NCBI GenBank assembly: GCA_023245235.1
Contig: JAHFKT010000001.1
Location: 3,923-48,022, forward strand
Source of the DNA: Candidatus Yanofskyibacteriota bacterium
GTDB lineage: Bacteria; Patescibacteriota; Minisyncoccia; 2-02-FULL-40-12; GWA2-44-9
Length of the DNA: 44,100 bases
Reading direction: 5' to 3'
The notes below the pieces were generated by a model. That model had not been told where the DNA came from and searched no databases. It saw nothing but the letters and a program-made list of their open reading frames with translations. The first letter of the stretch is position 1. Every line of letters begins with the position of its first letter. Made by a program: the position numbers and the translations under genes. Of the stretch, positions 20,041 through 29,496 are shown one piece after another.

Positions 20041-22716
20041 ATGTCGTTTTTGGCTAACATATTCGGGAGCGCTAACCAGCGCTATGTCGATTCGCTGCGG
20101 CCGCTCATTGACCGCATCAACCAGCTCGAAAAGGAATTCGAGCTATTTTCTCTTGAGCAGCTGAAAGCTAAGACAGCGGAATTTAAGGTGCGCCTTGAAA
20201 AAGGAGAAACCCTCGATGATATATTGCCCGAAGCGTTTGCCGCAGTCCGCGAGGCATCGAGGCGGACGCTCGGCCAGCGGCATTACGACGTTCAGCTTAT
20301 CGGCGGTATCGTACTTCACCAGGGCAAGATCGCCGAGATGCGTACCGGAGAGGGCAAGACGCTCGTCGCCACACTGCCGGTATATTTGAATGCTCTTGAG
20401 GGAAAGGGCGTGCATGTGATCACCGTTAACGATTACCTTGCCCGCCGTGATGCGACCTGGATGGGCCAGGTCTATAACGCCCTCGGCGTGACCGTCGGCT
20501 GTATTAACCACGAGACCAGCTATGTTTACGACGAAACCCACACCGATAAGGCCGAAGACAAAGAACGCGATACGGAAGGCAGCTTCAAAGTGGTCCATGA
20601 ATTCCTGAAACCGGTCTCACGCCGTGACGCGTATCACGCCGATATCACCTACGGCACGAATAACGAGTACGGCTTCGACTATCTGCGGGATAATATGTCG
20701 TACCTGCCGATACAGATGTCCCAGCGTTCAGCGGACGAGGGCGGCCACCACTTTGCGATCGTCGACGAAGTCGATTCTATTCTGATCGACGAGGCCCGCA
20801 CTCCGCTTATCATCTCCGCTCCCGATGAGGATTCGGGAGAGCTGTATCAGACATTCTCCCGCATCGTTCCCAAACTGAAAGAGGACGAGGATTATAATGT
20901 CGACATCAAAGAGAAAACCGTCGCCATTACCGAGGCCGGTATCGAGAAAGTCGAGAAGATACTGGACATGAAGAATATCTATGACGAGGGCGGCATGCGC
21001 TATGTCCATCATCTTGAGCAGGCATTGAAGGCGAATGTCATCTTTCATCGCGACCGTGACTATGTGGTCAAAGACGGCGAGATCATTATCGTCGACGAAT
21101 TTACCGGCCGTCTGATGCCCGGCCGCCGGTGGTCCGAAGGTCTCCATCAGTCGGTCGAGGCCAAGGAAGGCGTTAAGGTCCAGAAAGAATCCCGCACACT
21201 GGCCACGGTCACGTTCCAGAACTATTTCCGTCTATACAAAAAGATCGGCGGCATGACCGGAACCGCCCAGACTTCGGCCGAAGAGTTCCATAAGGTCTAT
21301 ACGATCGATGTCGTTACGGTTCCCACCAATAAACCCGCCATCCGCAAAGACCTGCCCGACCGTATTTATAAGAACGAAGCCGGAAAATTCCGCGCCATCG
21401 TTAGAGAGATCAAAGAACGGCATGAAACAGGCCAGCCGGTCCTGGTCGGTACCGTCTCGATCGAGAAGAACGAGTATCTTTCAATGTTGCTTCAGCGCGA
21501 AGGGGTGCCGCATACGCTTTTGAATGCCAAGAACCACGAGAAGGAAGCCGAAATAATCGCCCAGGCCGGCCGGGCAAGCGGCGTGACGCTGGCGACCAAT
21601 ATCGCCGGCCGGGGCGTCGACATTATCCTGGGCGGCAATCCGCCCGAGCCGGCATCGCACGAGAAAGCCAAAGAATTCGGCGGATTGCACGTGCTCGGCA
21701 CAGAACGTCATGAAGCCCGGCGTATCGATGACCAGCTCCGGGGCCGCGCCGGACGTCAGGGCGATCCCGGCTCCTCTCAATTCTTTGTTTCGACCGAGGA
21801 CGAACTGGTCCGGCGCTTCGGCGGGGACAGCCTGAAGAACATCATGGAGCGGCTTGGCGTCGGCGAGGACGATGTCATCGAGAACCGGTTCGTGTCCAAT
21901 GCCATTCAGCAGGCCCAGGGCCGGATCGAAGGCCACAACTTTGATATCCGCAAATACGTTCTTGAATACGACGACGTCATGAACAAGCACCGGGAAGCGG
22001 TCTACGGCCTGCGCCGCCAGATCCTGTTCGCCGATTCCGCGAAGCCGATCATCGAGGAATATCTCAAGGAGTACGTCCGGAACCTCATCGCTTTTCATAC
22101 TTCGGGCCATGAATGGGACCTGAAAGAGATACAGCAGTCGCTTGAAGCTCTGGCCGGGCCGAACGGCGAGCTGGAATCGAAGTTGAAAGAGGGAAGGAGT
22201 CCCGAGGATATCATCGAGTACATTGACGGCTATCTGAACGAGCGCTATGCAAAGCGCGAACAGGAGATGGGCGAAGCCGAGATGCGCAAGCTTGAGAGAC
22301 TGGTCATGCTCCGCACCATCGACGAGCTGTGGGTTGACCATATTTCGGCCATGGAGTTCCTGCGCGATTCGGTCCGTTTGCGCGCATTCGGCCAGCGTGA
22401 TCCGCTGGCGGAATACAAAGTGGAGGGCCAGAAGATGTTCGGTCAGCTGATGCAGGCCATTAAGGCCCAGGTGGCCGACGTGATCTTCAAGGTAAATATG
22501 ATACACCAACCCCGGGCCGTGAACGTGAAAGAGGTCCGCCAGGATATCTCCGGTGAAAGTCCGATGGAGAGAGAATCAAATAACCGGCCTACGGTTGCAT
22601 CGGAGGAAGAAAAGATAGGGCGCAATGACCCGTGCCCGTGCGGTTCCGGCAAAAAATACAAAAAGTGCGGGCTCCTCAACACTCCCGAGCATCAGCGTCT
22701 CATGTCGGCCAGTTAA
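20041..22716 (+). CDS. secA: Preprotein translocase ATPase SecA
   Basis: AEMRTGEGKTLVATLPVYLNAL, HVITVNDYLARRDATWMG, VDEVDSILIDEARTPLIIS, GRAGRQGDPGSSQFFVS, C-terminal zinc motif CPCGSGKKYKKC. Confidence 0.99.
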   Translation: MSFLANIFGSANQRYVDSLRPLIDRINQLEKEFELFSLEQLKAKTAEFKVRLEKGETLDDILPEAFAAVREASRRTLGQRHYDVQLIGGIVLHQGKIAEMRTGEGKTLVATLPVYLNALEGKGVHVITVNDYLARRDATWMGQVYNALGVTVGCINHETSYVYDETHTDKAEDKERDTEGSFKVVHEFLKPVSRRDAYHADITYGTNNEYGFDYLRDNMSYLPIQMSQRSADEGGHHFAIVDEVDSILIDEARTPLIISAPDEDSGELYQTFSRIVPKLKEDEDYNVDIKEKTVAITEAGIEKVEKILDMKNIYDEGGMRYVHHLEQALKANVIFHRDRDYVVKDGEIIIVDEFTGRLMPGRRWSEGLHQSVEAKEGVKVQKESRTLATVTFQNYFRLYKKIGGMTGTAQTSAEEFHKVYTIDVVTVPTNKPAIRKDLPDRIYKNEAGKFRAIVREIKERHETGQPVLVGTVSIEKNEYLSMLLQREGVPHTLLNAKNHEKEAEIIAQAGRASGVTLATNIAGRGVDIILGGNPPEPASHEKAKEFGGLHVLGTERHEARRIDDQLRGRAGRQGDPGSSQFFVSTEDELVRRFGGDSLKNIMERLGVGEDDVIENRFVSNAIQQAQGRIEGHNFDIRKYVLEYDDVMNKHREAVYGLRRQILFADSAKPIIEEYLKEYVRNLIAFHTSGHEWDLKEIQQSLEALAGPNGELESKLKEGRSPEDIIEYIDGYLNERYAKREQEMGEAEMRKLERLVMLRTIDELWVDHISAMEFLRDSVRLRAFGQRDPLAEYKVEGQKMFGQLMQAIKAQVADVIFKVNMIHQPRAVNVKEVRQDISGESPMERESNNRPTVASEEEKIGRNDPCPCGSGKKYKKCGLLNTPEHQRLMSAS

Positions 22717-22729
22717 GAGTTACAGGATC

Positions 22730-23230
22730 ATGGGAAATAAAATCATAGATATAAAAGGCGAAGAACATCAAACAGAATGTATCGCTTGCTCAATTCGGCG
22801 CGGGGAGATCACTCTGCCCGTAGAGAGGATCATAGAGACGGAAAATTTTGTCGTAGAGCAAGATATCGAATATCCGATCGAGGGGTTCTGGGTCGTTGTC
22901 TCAAAAAGACATATTCATGCGATCGACGAACTCAGCGAAAAAGAAGTTGCTGAACTTACCGAGCTGCTCATCAGGACAAGAAAAATCTTAAGAAAGTTCT
23001 GGAGAATCTCTCGCATGTCGTTGATACAGGAAGAGCGAAGCGAATGCTCACATTTTCATATTTGGTTTTTCCCGTGGCACCCTTGGATGCTTGAAAAATG
23101 GAAGGGAAAACTCAACGAGATCAAGGAGATCATGAACTATTCAAAAAAGAATTTTTCCGATTCCGAAAACTTGGAGAATATAAGGTCTACGATCGAGAGA
23201 TTCCGAAAAGAAATAGAAAACCTGAAGTAA
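22730..23230 (+). CDS. HIT-superfamily-like protein with degenerate histidine triad
   Basis: CIACSIRRGEI...VVVSKRHIHAIDELSEKEVAELTELL...CSHFHIWFFPW, HIT-like with the third triad His replaced by Trp. Start ATG at 22730. Confidence 0.65.
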   Translation: MGNKIIDIKGEEHQTECIACSIRRGEITLPVERIIETENFVVEQDIEYPIEGFWVVVSKRHIHAIDELSEKEVAELTELLIRTRKILRKFWRISRMSLIQEERSECSHFHIWFFPWHPWMLEKWKGKLNEIKEIMNYSKKNFSDSENLENIRSTIERFRKEIENLK

Positions 23231-23244
23231 TCACATTTTCCATA

Positions 23245-24264
23245 ATGAAAAAGCAGTCACGCAAGAAAAAGGTCGTCGTTGTCTCCGGCGGATTCGATCC
23301 GATACATGTCGGTCATTTGCGGCTATTCCAGGAAGCCAGGAAATTGGGCGACAGATTGGTTGTCATCCTGAACAACGACAACTGGCTGAATAAGAAAAAG
23401 AAGCAGATATTCATGCCCCAGGATGAACGCCGGGAGGTTCTTCGTGCGATCTCATGCGTGGATGAGGTGGTACTTACGAGGCATAAGCCCGATCCGAAAG
23501 ATATGGGCGTATCCGGAGAATTGAGGCGATTGCGCCCGGCCATCTTTGCCAACGGCGGTGACCGGAACGTGAATAATATTCCGGAAGCGGCAACGTGCGA
23601 TGCCATCGGATGCGAAATGGTTTTCGGTATCGGCCGCGGAGGCAAGGTCCAATCCAGTTCGTGGCTTCTGACCAACTATGTCCGGAGTCTGAGCGTCAGC
23701 CGTTCATTGGACGTAGAAAACACTGTCGCGGTGATAGAAAAGAAACTGAAAAGGTCCAAAACGCCGGTATCGTTAAAATATAAGCTGATGCTGGCCCGGG
23801 TCATCCTGAACCTGATGAACCGGCGCAAGGGTTTCGGCCTGTTCGTGATCCTGGGGTGGCAAAACGCATGGCAGGGCTTCATTGACATACCCGACAGCGG
23901 CCAGGATATCTATACCAGGCACCATGTACACCTGGAGGACTTAGCCAAAGAAAGCAAACGCTACCGTATAGAATCTACGGAGGATTTCGACGGCGCGATC
24001 CTGATAGATAAGAACGGACAGATACTCCATTCGGGTATTATCATCGAAGGATTGCGGCCGAGAGTTATCGCCGACAAGATACGTCCGGGCACGTTCAAGG
24101 ATCTTTCCGAGCAGTTCGGGTTCACGACCAAGGTCCATGCCCGGCATCTTTCGGCCATCACCGCATCGTACATATTCAAAGGGACTACGGTGTTCACCGT
24201 TTCCGAAGAGAACGATTCCCTGCATATCTTTGAGAAGGGCAAGATCGCGTATCAGACTACATGA
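23245..24264 (+). CDS. Cytidylyltransferase-like nucleotidyltransferase fused to a C-terminal DisA_N/diadenylate-cyclase-like domain
   Basis: N-term VVVSGGFDPIHVGHLRLFQEARKLGDRLVVILNND (HxGH) and SSSWLL. C-term DFDGAILIDKNGQILHSGIII...KVHARHLSAITASYIFKGTTVFTVSEENDSLHIFEKGKI, matching DGA and RH(R) motifs of DAC domains. Confidence 0.75.
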   Translation: MKKQSRKKKVVVVSGGFDPIHVGHLRLFQEARKLGDRLVVILNNDNWLNKKKKQIFMPQDERREVLRAISCVDEVVLTRHKPDPKDMGVSGELRRLRPAIFANGGDRNVNNIPEAATCDAIGCEMVFGIGRGGKVQSSSWLLTNYVRSLSVSRSLDVENTVAVIEKKLKRSKTPVSLKYKLMLARVILNLMNRRKGFGLFVILGWQNAWQGFIDIPDSGQDIYTRHHVHLEDLAKESKRYRIESTEDFDGAILIDKNGQILHSGIIIEGLRPRVIADKIRPGTFKDLSEQFGFTTKVHARHLSAITASYIFKGTTVFTVSEENDSLHIFEKGKIAYQTT

Positions 24265-25843
24265 TCAAAGTCGAGCCGGTCATCTCTTTCGGCTTCTCGA
24301 CTCCCAAGAGATACAGCACCGATGGCGCAACATCCAGAAGCGTGCCCATCGGATTTTCGTTTACGAGCGATTCCAGGGTCTTGCCGCTGCCGGTCTGATC
24401 TTTAAACTGCTGAGCGGCAAATACGAGCGGTATTGTGTGAGTTGAATGCTGAGTATCTTCGGCGGCGGTCTGAGGGTCGATCAGTTCCTCCGCATTTCCA
24501 TGGTCGGCGGTGATGACCACTGCATACTCGGGATTCGCAATGATCGTTCCCACGGCCTTCTTCAGGGAATCATCGAGCACCCGCATGGCCTTGACGGCCG
24601 CCTCGATATTTCCGGTATGGGCGATAATGTCAGCATTAGCAAAATTGACCACGAACATTCTTTTATCATCGTCCATGCGTTTCAGAATCTCACTGACGAT
24701 CAGTCCGGCCGACATTTCAGGATGCGAAAGATAATCATCGCCGGTCATCTGCTTGGAGGAGACGATGATACGTTCTTCGCCCTCAAAAGGACTTATCCTG
24801 CCGCCATTGAAGAAATTAGTGACGTGAGCTTCTTTTTCTTTTTCGGCGATCCGGTACTGTTGCCAGCCCTGCTTACTGACCGTGTCTCCGAGGAGATTCT
24901 CCATCTTGAGCGGCTCATAGGCCACTTGGACATCCAGATCATCGGCATATCGGGTCATGGTTGTGACATACAGGCCGGCGGGGATCTTATTCCTCTTGAA
25001 CCCGGTGAAATTCGGCGATACGAACGGCGCCACCAGCTGTTTGATGCGGTCGTTCCGATAGTTAAAGAATATGATGCCGTCGTTATCTCCGATCGTAGCC
25101 ACCGGACCCATTGCGGTTCCGCTTGAGTCCATTACAACCGCCGGCTCTATCTCATGGTCAAAAACTTTTTTTGCGTACGATTCCCTGAGGTACGCCTCGG
25201 GATCGGTTATGGGGGTGCCCTCACCGTCAACCATGGTTTTCCAGGCACGTTCGGTCAGATGCCAGTTCAATAGGCGGTCCATTCCGTATGTCCGACCTAT
25301 GATCGAGGCCAGCTTACCCCCGGTCTCCCGGAGGACCTTGTTGAGCTTGCCCAAGCTGATGACGGCCTCTTCGGGCCCGGTATCCTGTCCGTCGGTGATC
25401 ATATGCACGAATACATTATTATAGTGGTGCTTGGCGGCCAAGCGCAGAAGCGCAAAGGCATGATCTTCGTAGGAGTGGATCCCGCCGGGACTTACGCCGC
25501 CGACCAGATGCAGCTTCGATTTGTTCTTGATGCAATGCTCAAGAGCGCCCTTCAGGGCGGGGTTCTCAAAAAACTGACCGGTAAGAATATCCTGATTGAT
25601 GCGGGCCCAATCCTGGACGATGATGCGTCCGGCCCCGATGGCCGAATGGCCGACCTCGCTATTACCGTACTTACCCCACGGAAGCCCGACCACTAACCCG
25701 GCTGACACGATCGAATAGGAGGGATAGTCGCGGAGAAGGCCGCTGAAGTAGTCCATCCCGGCGATCGTTATCGCATTGCCGGGGCCTGCCGGGGCCAGCC
25801 CGAATCCGTCCAGAATGATAAGAAAGACTTTTTTGAAACTCAT
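24257..25843 (-). CDS. gpmI: 2,3-bisphosphoglycerate-independent phosphoglycerate mutase
   Basis: LIILDGFGLAPAGPGNAI, GNSEVGHSAIGAGRII, HMITDGQDTGPEEA, VITADHGNAEELIDP. Confidence 0.97.
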   Translation of the reverse strand: MSFKKVFLIILDGFGLAPAGPGNAITIAGMDYFSGLLRDYPSYSIVSAGLVVGLPWGKYGNSEVGHSAIGAGRIIVQDWARINQDILTGQFFENPALKGALEHCIKNKSKLHLVGGVSPGGIHSYEDHAFALLRLAAKHHYNNVFVHMITDGQDTGPEEAVISLGKLNKVLRETGGKLASIIGRTYGMDRLLNWHLTERAWKTMVDGEGTPITDPEAYLRESYAKKVFDHEIEPAVVMDSSGTAMGPVATIGDNDGIIFFNYRNDRIKQLVAPFVSPNFTGFKRNKIPAGLYVTTMTRYADDLDVQVAYEPLKMENLLGDTVSKQGWQQYRIAEKEKEAHVTNFFNGGRISPFEGEERIIVSSKQMTGDDYLSHPEMSAGLIVSEILKRMDDDKRMFVVNFANADIIAHTGNIEAAVKAMRVLDDSLKKAVGTIIANPEYAVVITADHGNAEELIDPQTAAEDTQHSTHTIPLVFAAQQFKDQTGSGKTLESLVNENPMGTLLDVAPSVLYLLGVEKPKEMTGSTLIM

Positions 25844-25847
25844 GTTT

Positions 25848-26117
25848 AGAACCTATCTCAATAATATTTCCTGCCGCGATACTGGTAAATTTTGATTATA
25901 TCAAGAAGCAAGGATGAAGCATACCGGACGGTCTGTTGAGGACGAGCGACGCCGATATAGTCAAAATTTGCTCTATCCCGAAGGGTTCTCACTATTTTCC
26001 CGCTCCGCTTTGTTTCTCCTCGTCGGAGTACCAACCGGTACACCTCGCTCGTCGCGCCTTGCGGAGCGGAGAAAATACTAGAGAACGCGGCTCGGGACTA
26101 TTATCGAGATAGGTTCT
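25848..26117. repeat. Candidate MITE-like or structured element with 18-bp terminal inverted repeats and nested internal inverted repeats
   Basis: Ends AGAACCTATCTCAATAAT (25848-25865) and ATTATCGAGATAGGTTCT (26100-26117), 17/18 complementary; internal pairs 25887-25902/25954-25969 and about 25975-26008/26061-26095. Confidence 0.6.
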
Positions 26118-26224
26118 GCCAGTATACCATCAAAATCTCAATTCAGGCATGAGGTTGTTTATAAAGGATGAGCTGGCGCTACTCTTTTCATTTTTTATGA
26201 AATCCATATACTGGCCGGCATACT

Positions 26225-26809
26225 ATGAACCGGAAGTTTCTCATCATGGTGGGAGTTGCCGCAGCGGTCGGACTGGTTGCCGGCCGGATGTATATCATTG
26301 AACCGCCTGCACAGTTTGCGGCGGCGATCGACTATGACCGTTCAGTAAAGACCGAATACGGCGTGCCTATCAAGGTCGCCAAAGCCATTGATGGTGACAC
26401 GATCGAACTTATCAATGGCGACCGGGTGCGCTACAACGGGATCGATACGCCCGAAGAATTCGATAAACGAAAGCCGGTCCAGTGCTACGCCAAAGAAGCG
26501 GCTGAAAGGAATAAAGAGCTGGTCGAGGGCAAATCGGTAACGATATATAAAGACGTTTCCGACCGCGACAAATATAACCGCTGGGTCGGCTTCATATATT
26601 CGGCCGATGGTACATTGGTGAATAAAACATTGGTCGCCGAAGGATATGCGTTCGCATATCCGTACAAACCTGATATTTCAAAAGCACCTGAATTCAAAAA
26701 GGCGGAAACGCTCGCACATGCGCAGGGCCTCGGCTTGTGGTCGCATTGCAGTGTCCGTATACTTACGACGGGCCGCAAACAGACGAACGCGGTCGATCCA
26801 CAACCATGA
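26225..26809 (+). CDS. Thermonuclease-family (SNase-like) protein with N-terminal signal/anchor
   Basis: KVAKAIDGDTIELINGDRVRYNGIDTPEEF, CYAKEAAERNKELVEGKSVTIYKD, DKYNRWVGFIY. Confidence 0.92.
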   Translation: MNRKFLIMVGVAAAVGLVAGRMYIIEPPAQFAAAIDYDRSVKTEYGVPIKVAKAIDGDTIELINGDRVRYNGIDTPEEFDKRKPVQCYAKEAAERNKELVEGKSVTIYKDVSDRDKYNRWVGFIYSADGTLVNKTLVAEGYAFAYPYKPDISKAPEFKKAETLAHAQGLGLWSHCSVRILTTGRKQTNAVDPQP

Positions 26810-27147
26810 AGATATATACTCTCAGAATGCGGGCAGGTGACAGAGATATTTTTGATGCAATACGGTCCGGCACAAAAAAAGTCGAAACCCGCGCGGCCAC
26901 GGTCCGTAACAGGATGATGAAAGCGGGGGACGAGGTTATTTTCAGTTGCGGCGCTCAGAAGCTCAAAAAAACGATCGTAAAAGTCTCCGCATATAAAACG
27001 ATAAAGGCGATGCTGAAGGATTATCGTATCAGCGAGATCGCGCCGGGCCTCAAAACCGAGTCGGAACTGCGGGATATGTATTTCGCCTGGCCGGCCTACC
27101 GCAACAAGATCAAGAAGTTCGGCCTCATCGTATCGGAACTCAAATAA
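26806..27147 (+). CDS. ASCH-domain protein
   Basis: YTLRMRAGDRDIFDAIRSGTKKVETRAATVRNRMMKAGDEVIFSCGAQKLKKTIVKV; ATGA overlap with the upstream stop. Confidence 0.75.
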   Translation: MKIYTLRMRAGDRDIFDAIRSGTKKVETRAATVRNRMMKAGDEVIFSCGAQKLKKTIVKVSAYKTIKAMLKDYRISEIAPGLKTESELRDMYFAWPAYRNKIKKFGLIVSELK

Positions 27148-27161
27148 ACCCGCGCGACCCC

Positions 27162-27190
27162 TTGACATATGGGTATTTTTTGGTTATATT
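27162..27190 (+). promoter_or_regulatory. Sigma70-type promoter for the M14-like peptidase
   Basis: TTGACA (27162-27167), 17-nt spacer, TATATT (27185-27190). Confidence 0.75.
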
Positions 27191-27212
27191 CTTTCACGCG
27201 TTCTTTAAAGAA

Positions 27213-28046
27213 ATGGGTGATACGACGCTTTCCAAGGTGCGGTCATACCGCGAAGAGATCCTCGAGCCGTTGTTTGCTCTGGCCCGTAAGAATCTCAACT
27301 TTGCTCTTGAGTTCATGGGATTCGTTGAACACGGACTCATTACATACCCGTTGTTCTGTCTGTCCATCACCGGCGAACGGTTTACCGGCGGGAAAGATGT
27401 TTTCATCTCGGGCGGTATTCACGGAGAAGAACCGGCCGGCCCATACGCCGTAATGCGGTTCCTGGAGAACAACGTGGCCGGCTTTCTCAATTACCGGTTC
27501 CTCATCTTTCCCTGCGTCAATCCGTTCGGCTTTGAACACGGCTGCCGGTTCAACCCCGACGGTATCGATGTGAACCGCCAGTTCAAGCCGGATACCGACT
27601 GCCGGGAAGCGGCCAAGGTATTGAGGATGCTGTCGCGGTTCGGGAGGAAGTTCGTGTGCGGTATCGACCTGCACGAAACTGACCCGAACTGGGCCGACGA
27701 AGGCTTCACCGCGGCTGACAATCCGACCACCTTTTACATGTGGGAGACCTGTGCCGATAAACGCCTCAGGGTCGGGAACAGGGTGATGTATGCGGTCAAA
27801 AGGATCGCGCCCGTCTGCGATTGGCCCACGATCTACCGGGACACCAATCACGGCGGCGTCATCTGGTATCCGGAAGGATGCGCGAATCCGGTCTATGCCC
27901 AGGGCACGACCCTGGATGCATATCTGAACGCCAATTACACGCCCCAGTCATTCACTCTGGAGACACCATGCGGATGGGATATGGAAAAGAGGGTAGCCGT
28001 TCATCTGGCCGCCGTCCGGACCATCCTTGAATCGAAACGCGCCTAG
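27213..28046 (+). CDS. M14-like zinc carboxypeptidase / succinylglutamate desuccinylase-superfamily protein
   Basis: VFISGGIHGEEPAGPYAVMRFLENN, FPCVNPFGFEHGCRFNPDGIDVNRQF, CGIDLHETDP. Confidence 0.85.
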   Translation: MGDTTLSKVRSYREEILEPLFALARKNLNFALEFMGFVEHGLITYPLFCLSITGERFTGGKDVFISGGIHGEEPAGPYAVMRFLENNVAGFLNYRFLIFPCVNPFGFEHGCRFNPDGIDVNRQFKPDTDCREAAKVLRMLSRFGRKFVCGIDLHETDPNWADEGFTAADNPTTFYMWETCADKRLRVGNRVMYAVKRIAPVCDWPTIYRDTNHGGVIWYPEGCANPVYAQGTTLDAYLNANYTPQSFTLETPCGWDMEKRVAVHLAAVRTILESKRA

Positions 28047-28058
28047 GCGTGTTTTTTC

Positions 28059-28086
28059 TTGACTATTTATGGTTTTGTTGTATCTT
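28059..28086 (+). promoter_or_regulatory. Putative sigma70-type promoter for the M16-like peptidase
   Basis: TTGACT (28059-28064), 16-nt spacer, TATCTT (28081-28086). Confidence 0.55.
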
Positions 28087-28109
28087 TCTTTCACTGTATC
28101 TTCACAATC

Positions 28110-29393
28110 ATGCGCTTTGAAGCGATCAGCGCGGGTAAACCGGTAAGTTTCGGTACCCTGCCCAACGGCATGCGCTACTATGGTCGGTTCGACCAGGTCG
28201 CCAATGCCGCCGGCATCGGAGTGAAGCTGGGTTCAATGTGGGACCCTTCCGGAAAACGGGGCTTGGCACATCTTGTCGAGCATATGCTCTGCCGCTCAGC
28301 GCGGAAGTATACGGATGCCGAAGTGAATCTGACGCTGCGCCGGTATCTGGGCGGCTCTGATTCCGACATCAATGTCCGGATCGATAAGTACAGCACGTTC
28401 TACGGGCATCTGATGCTCCTGAAGCCGACCCACATGCGGACGTGCTTTGACCTGTTCGCCAATATGCTCAACGACCGGCAGCTTGACCAGCAGGGTCTCG
28501 ATGTCGAGAAGTCCAGGATCCAGAACGAATACCGACTGCGCGGCATCGACCTGATGGAAGAAGTTGCCTGGGATGCGCTCCATGAGATGGCATACACCAG
28601 GAATCCGGTGCGCAATCGTATTGACTGCATGCCGGAAGAACTGGCCACCATCAAGCTCGGAGACGTCCGGGCCTTCGTCCGGAAGTACTATGTGCCGCAG
28701 AACATGTTCATGATCGTTCTCGGTCCCCGGTTCAAAGTTGCCGAGCGGATGGCCCGGCAGTACTTCGAGAAGTTCGGGGAACAGGGTCAGGCCGGGCCTG
28801 ACTATGATGGCAGCGACGGATATGCGCCTCTGAAAGAGTCAGCTTTCCGCACTATCGACCGGCCCGGCATCAATCAGCATCACGTGATGCTCGGGTTCCC
28901 GATCGAAGAATTCGGCGGGAAAAATCACTATGCGCTCAATGTTCTGATGCATCTTGTGGAGCACCTGCTCTATGACCGGCTTCAGGAACAGGACCGCGGT
29001 GTGTATCGGAATCCCGTCCAGCTGTCGCGTTCAAAGTTCCACGGACTGTTCACGGTCCATTTTGCCTCGATGCACGATGACTTCGATGAATCCGGCGTCC
29101 AGGCCGTACTGTCGCTGTGCAAGCAGCTTCGGGAACAGCTGACCGATCCGGCCGCGTTCCAGGCCGCTCTGCACCGGACCTTCTACGAATGGGTCGGACC
29201 GTTCGTAAACGACGCCAACGAGCTCATTGAGCTCATCATCGATTCGGTCGCCAACGGCGACGAGGACCTGGTCCTCCTGCATGCTGGCCGGACCGAACTC
29301 GAAAAAGTCACCCGCGGAACCATCATGAATCTGGCCAATCAGTACCTGACGCCGGAATTCCTGAAAGTTCACATCAGACCCGCTCCCGGATAA
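28110..29393 (+). CDS. M16-family (insulinase-like) peptidase
   Basis: KRGLAHLVEHMLCRSARKYTDAEVN (HxxEH); overall M16 domain layout. Start at MRFEAIS rather than the TTG at 28059. Confidence 0.85.
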   Translation: MRFEAISAGKPVSFGTLPNGMRYYGRFDQVANAAGIGVKLGSMWDPSGKRGLAHLVEHMLCRSARKYTDAEVNLTLRRYLGGSDSDINVRIDKYSTFYGHLMLLKPTHMRTCFDLFANMLNDRQLDQQGLDVEKSRIQNEYRLRGIDLMEEVAWDALHEMAYTRNPVRNRIDCMPEELATIKLGDVRAFVRKYYVPQNMFMIVLGPRFKVAERMARQYFEKFGEQGQAGPDYDGSDGYAPLKESAFRTIDRPGINQHHVMLGFPIEEFGGKNHYALNVLMHLVEHLLYDRLQEQDRGVYRNPVQLSRSKFHGLFTVHFASMHDDFDESGVQAVLSLCKQLREQLTDPAAFQAALHRTFYEWVGPFVNDANELIELIIDSVANGDEDLVLLHAGRTELEKVTRGTIMNLANQYLTPEFLKVHIRPAPG

Positions 29394-29496
29394 GTTTCTT
29401 GGGTGGCGCACCGTAGGTGCCCGCTCTAAGAATCTCTGCGGCGGGTCTTTTCATTTGTACCGAAAAGTGTCATAATAACGATGCGCAAAAACGACA

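Noticed and set aside
20143-22682. Long antisense ORFs inside secA (e.g. 21481-22509 minus, 342 aa)
   Set aside because: Opposite a strongly conserved gene; composition looks like a codon-bias shadow ORF with no recognisable motif.
25858-26043. 61-aa ORF within the 270-bp element
   Set aside because: Lies across the inverted repeats, no recognisable domain; likely spurious.
25840-26125. Target-site duplication flanking the 270-bp element
   Set aside because: Flanks (…CATGTTT / GCCAGT…) do not match, so a recent transposition cannot be claimed.
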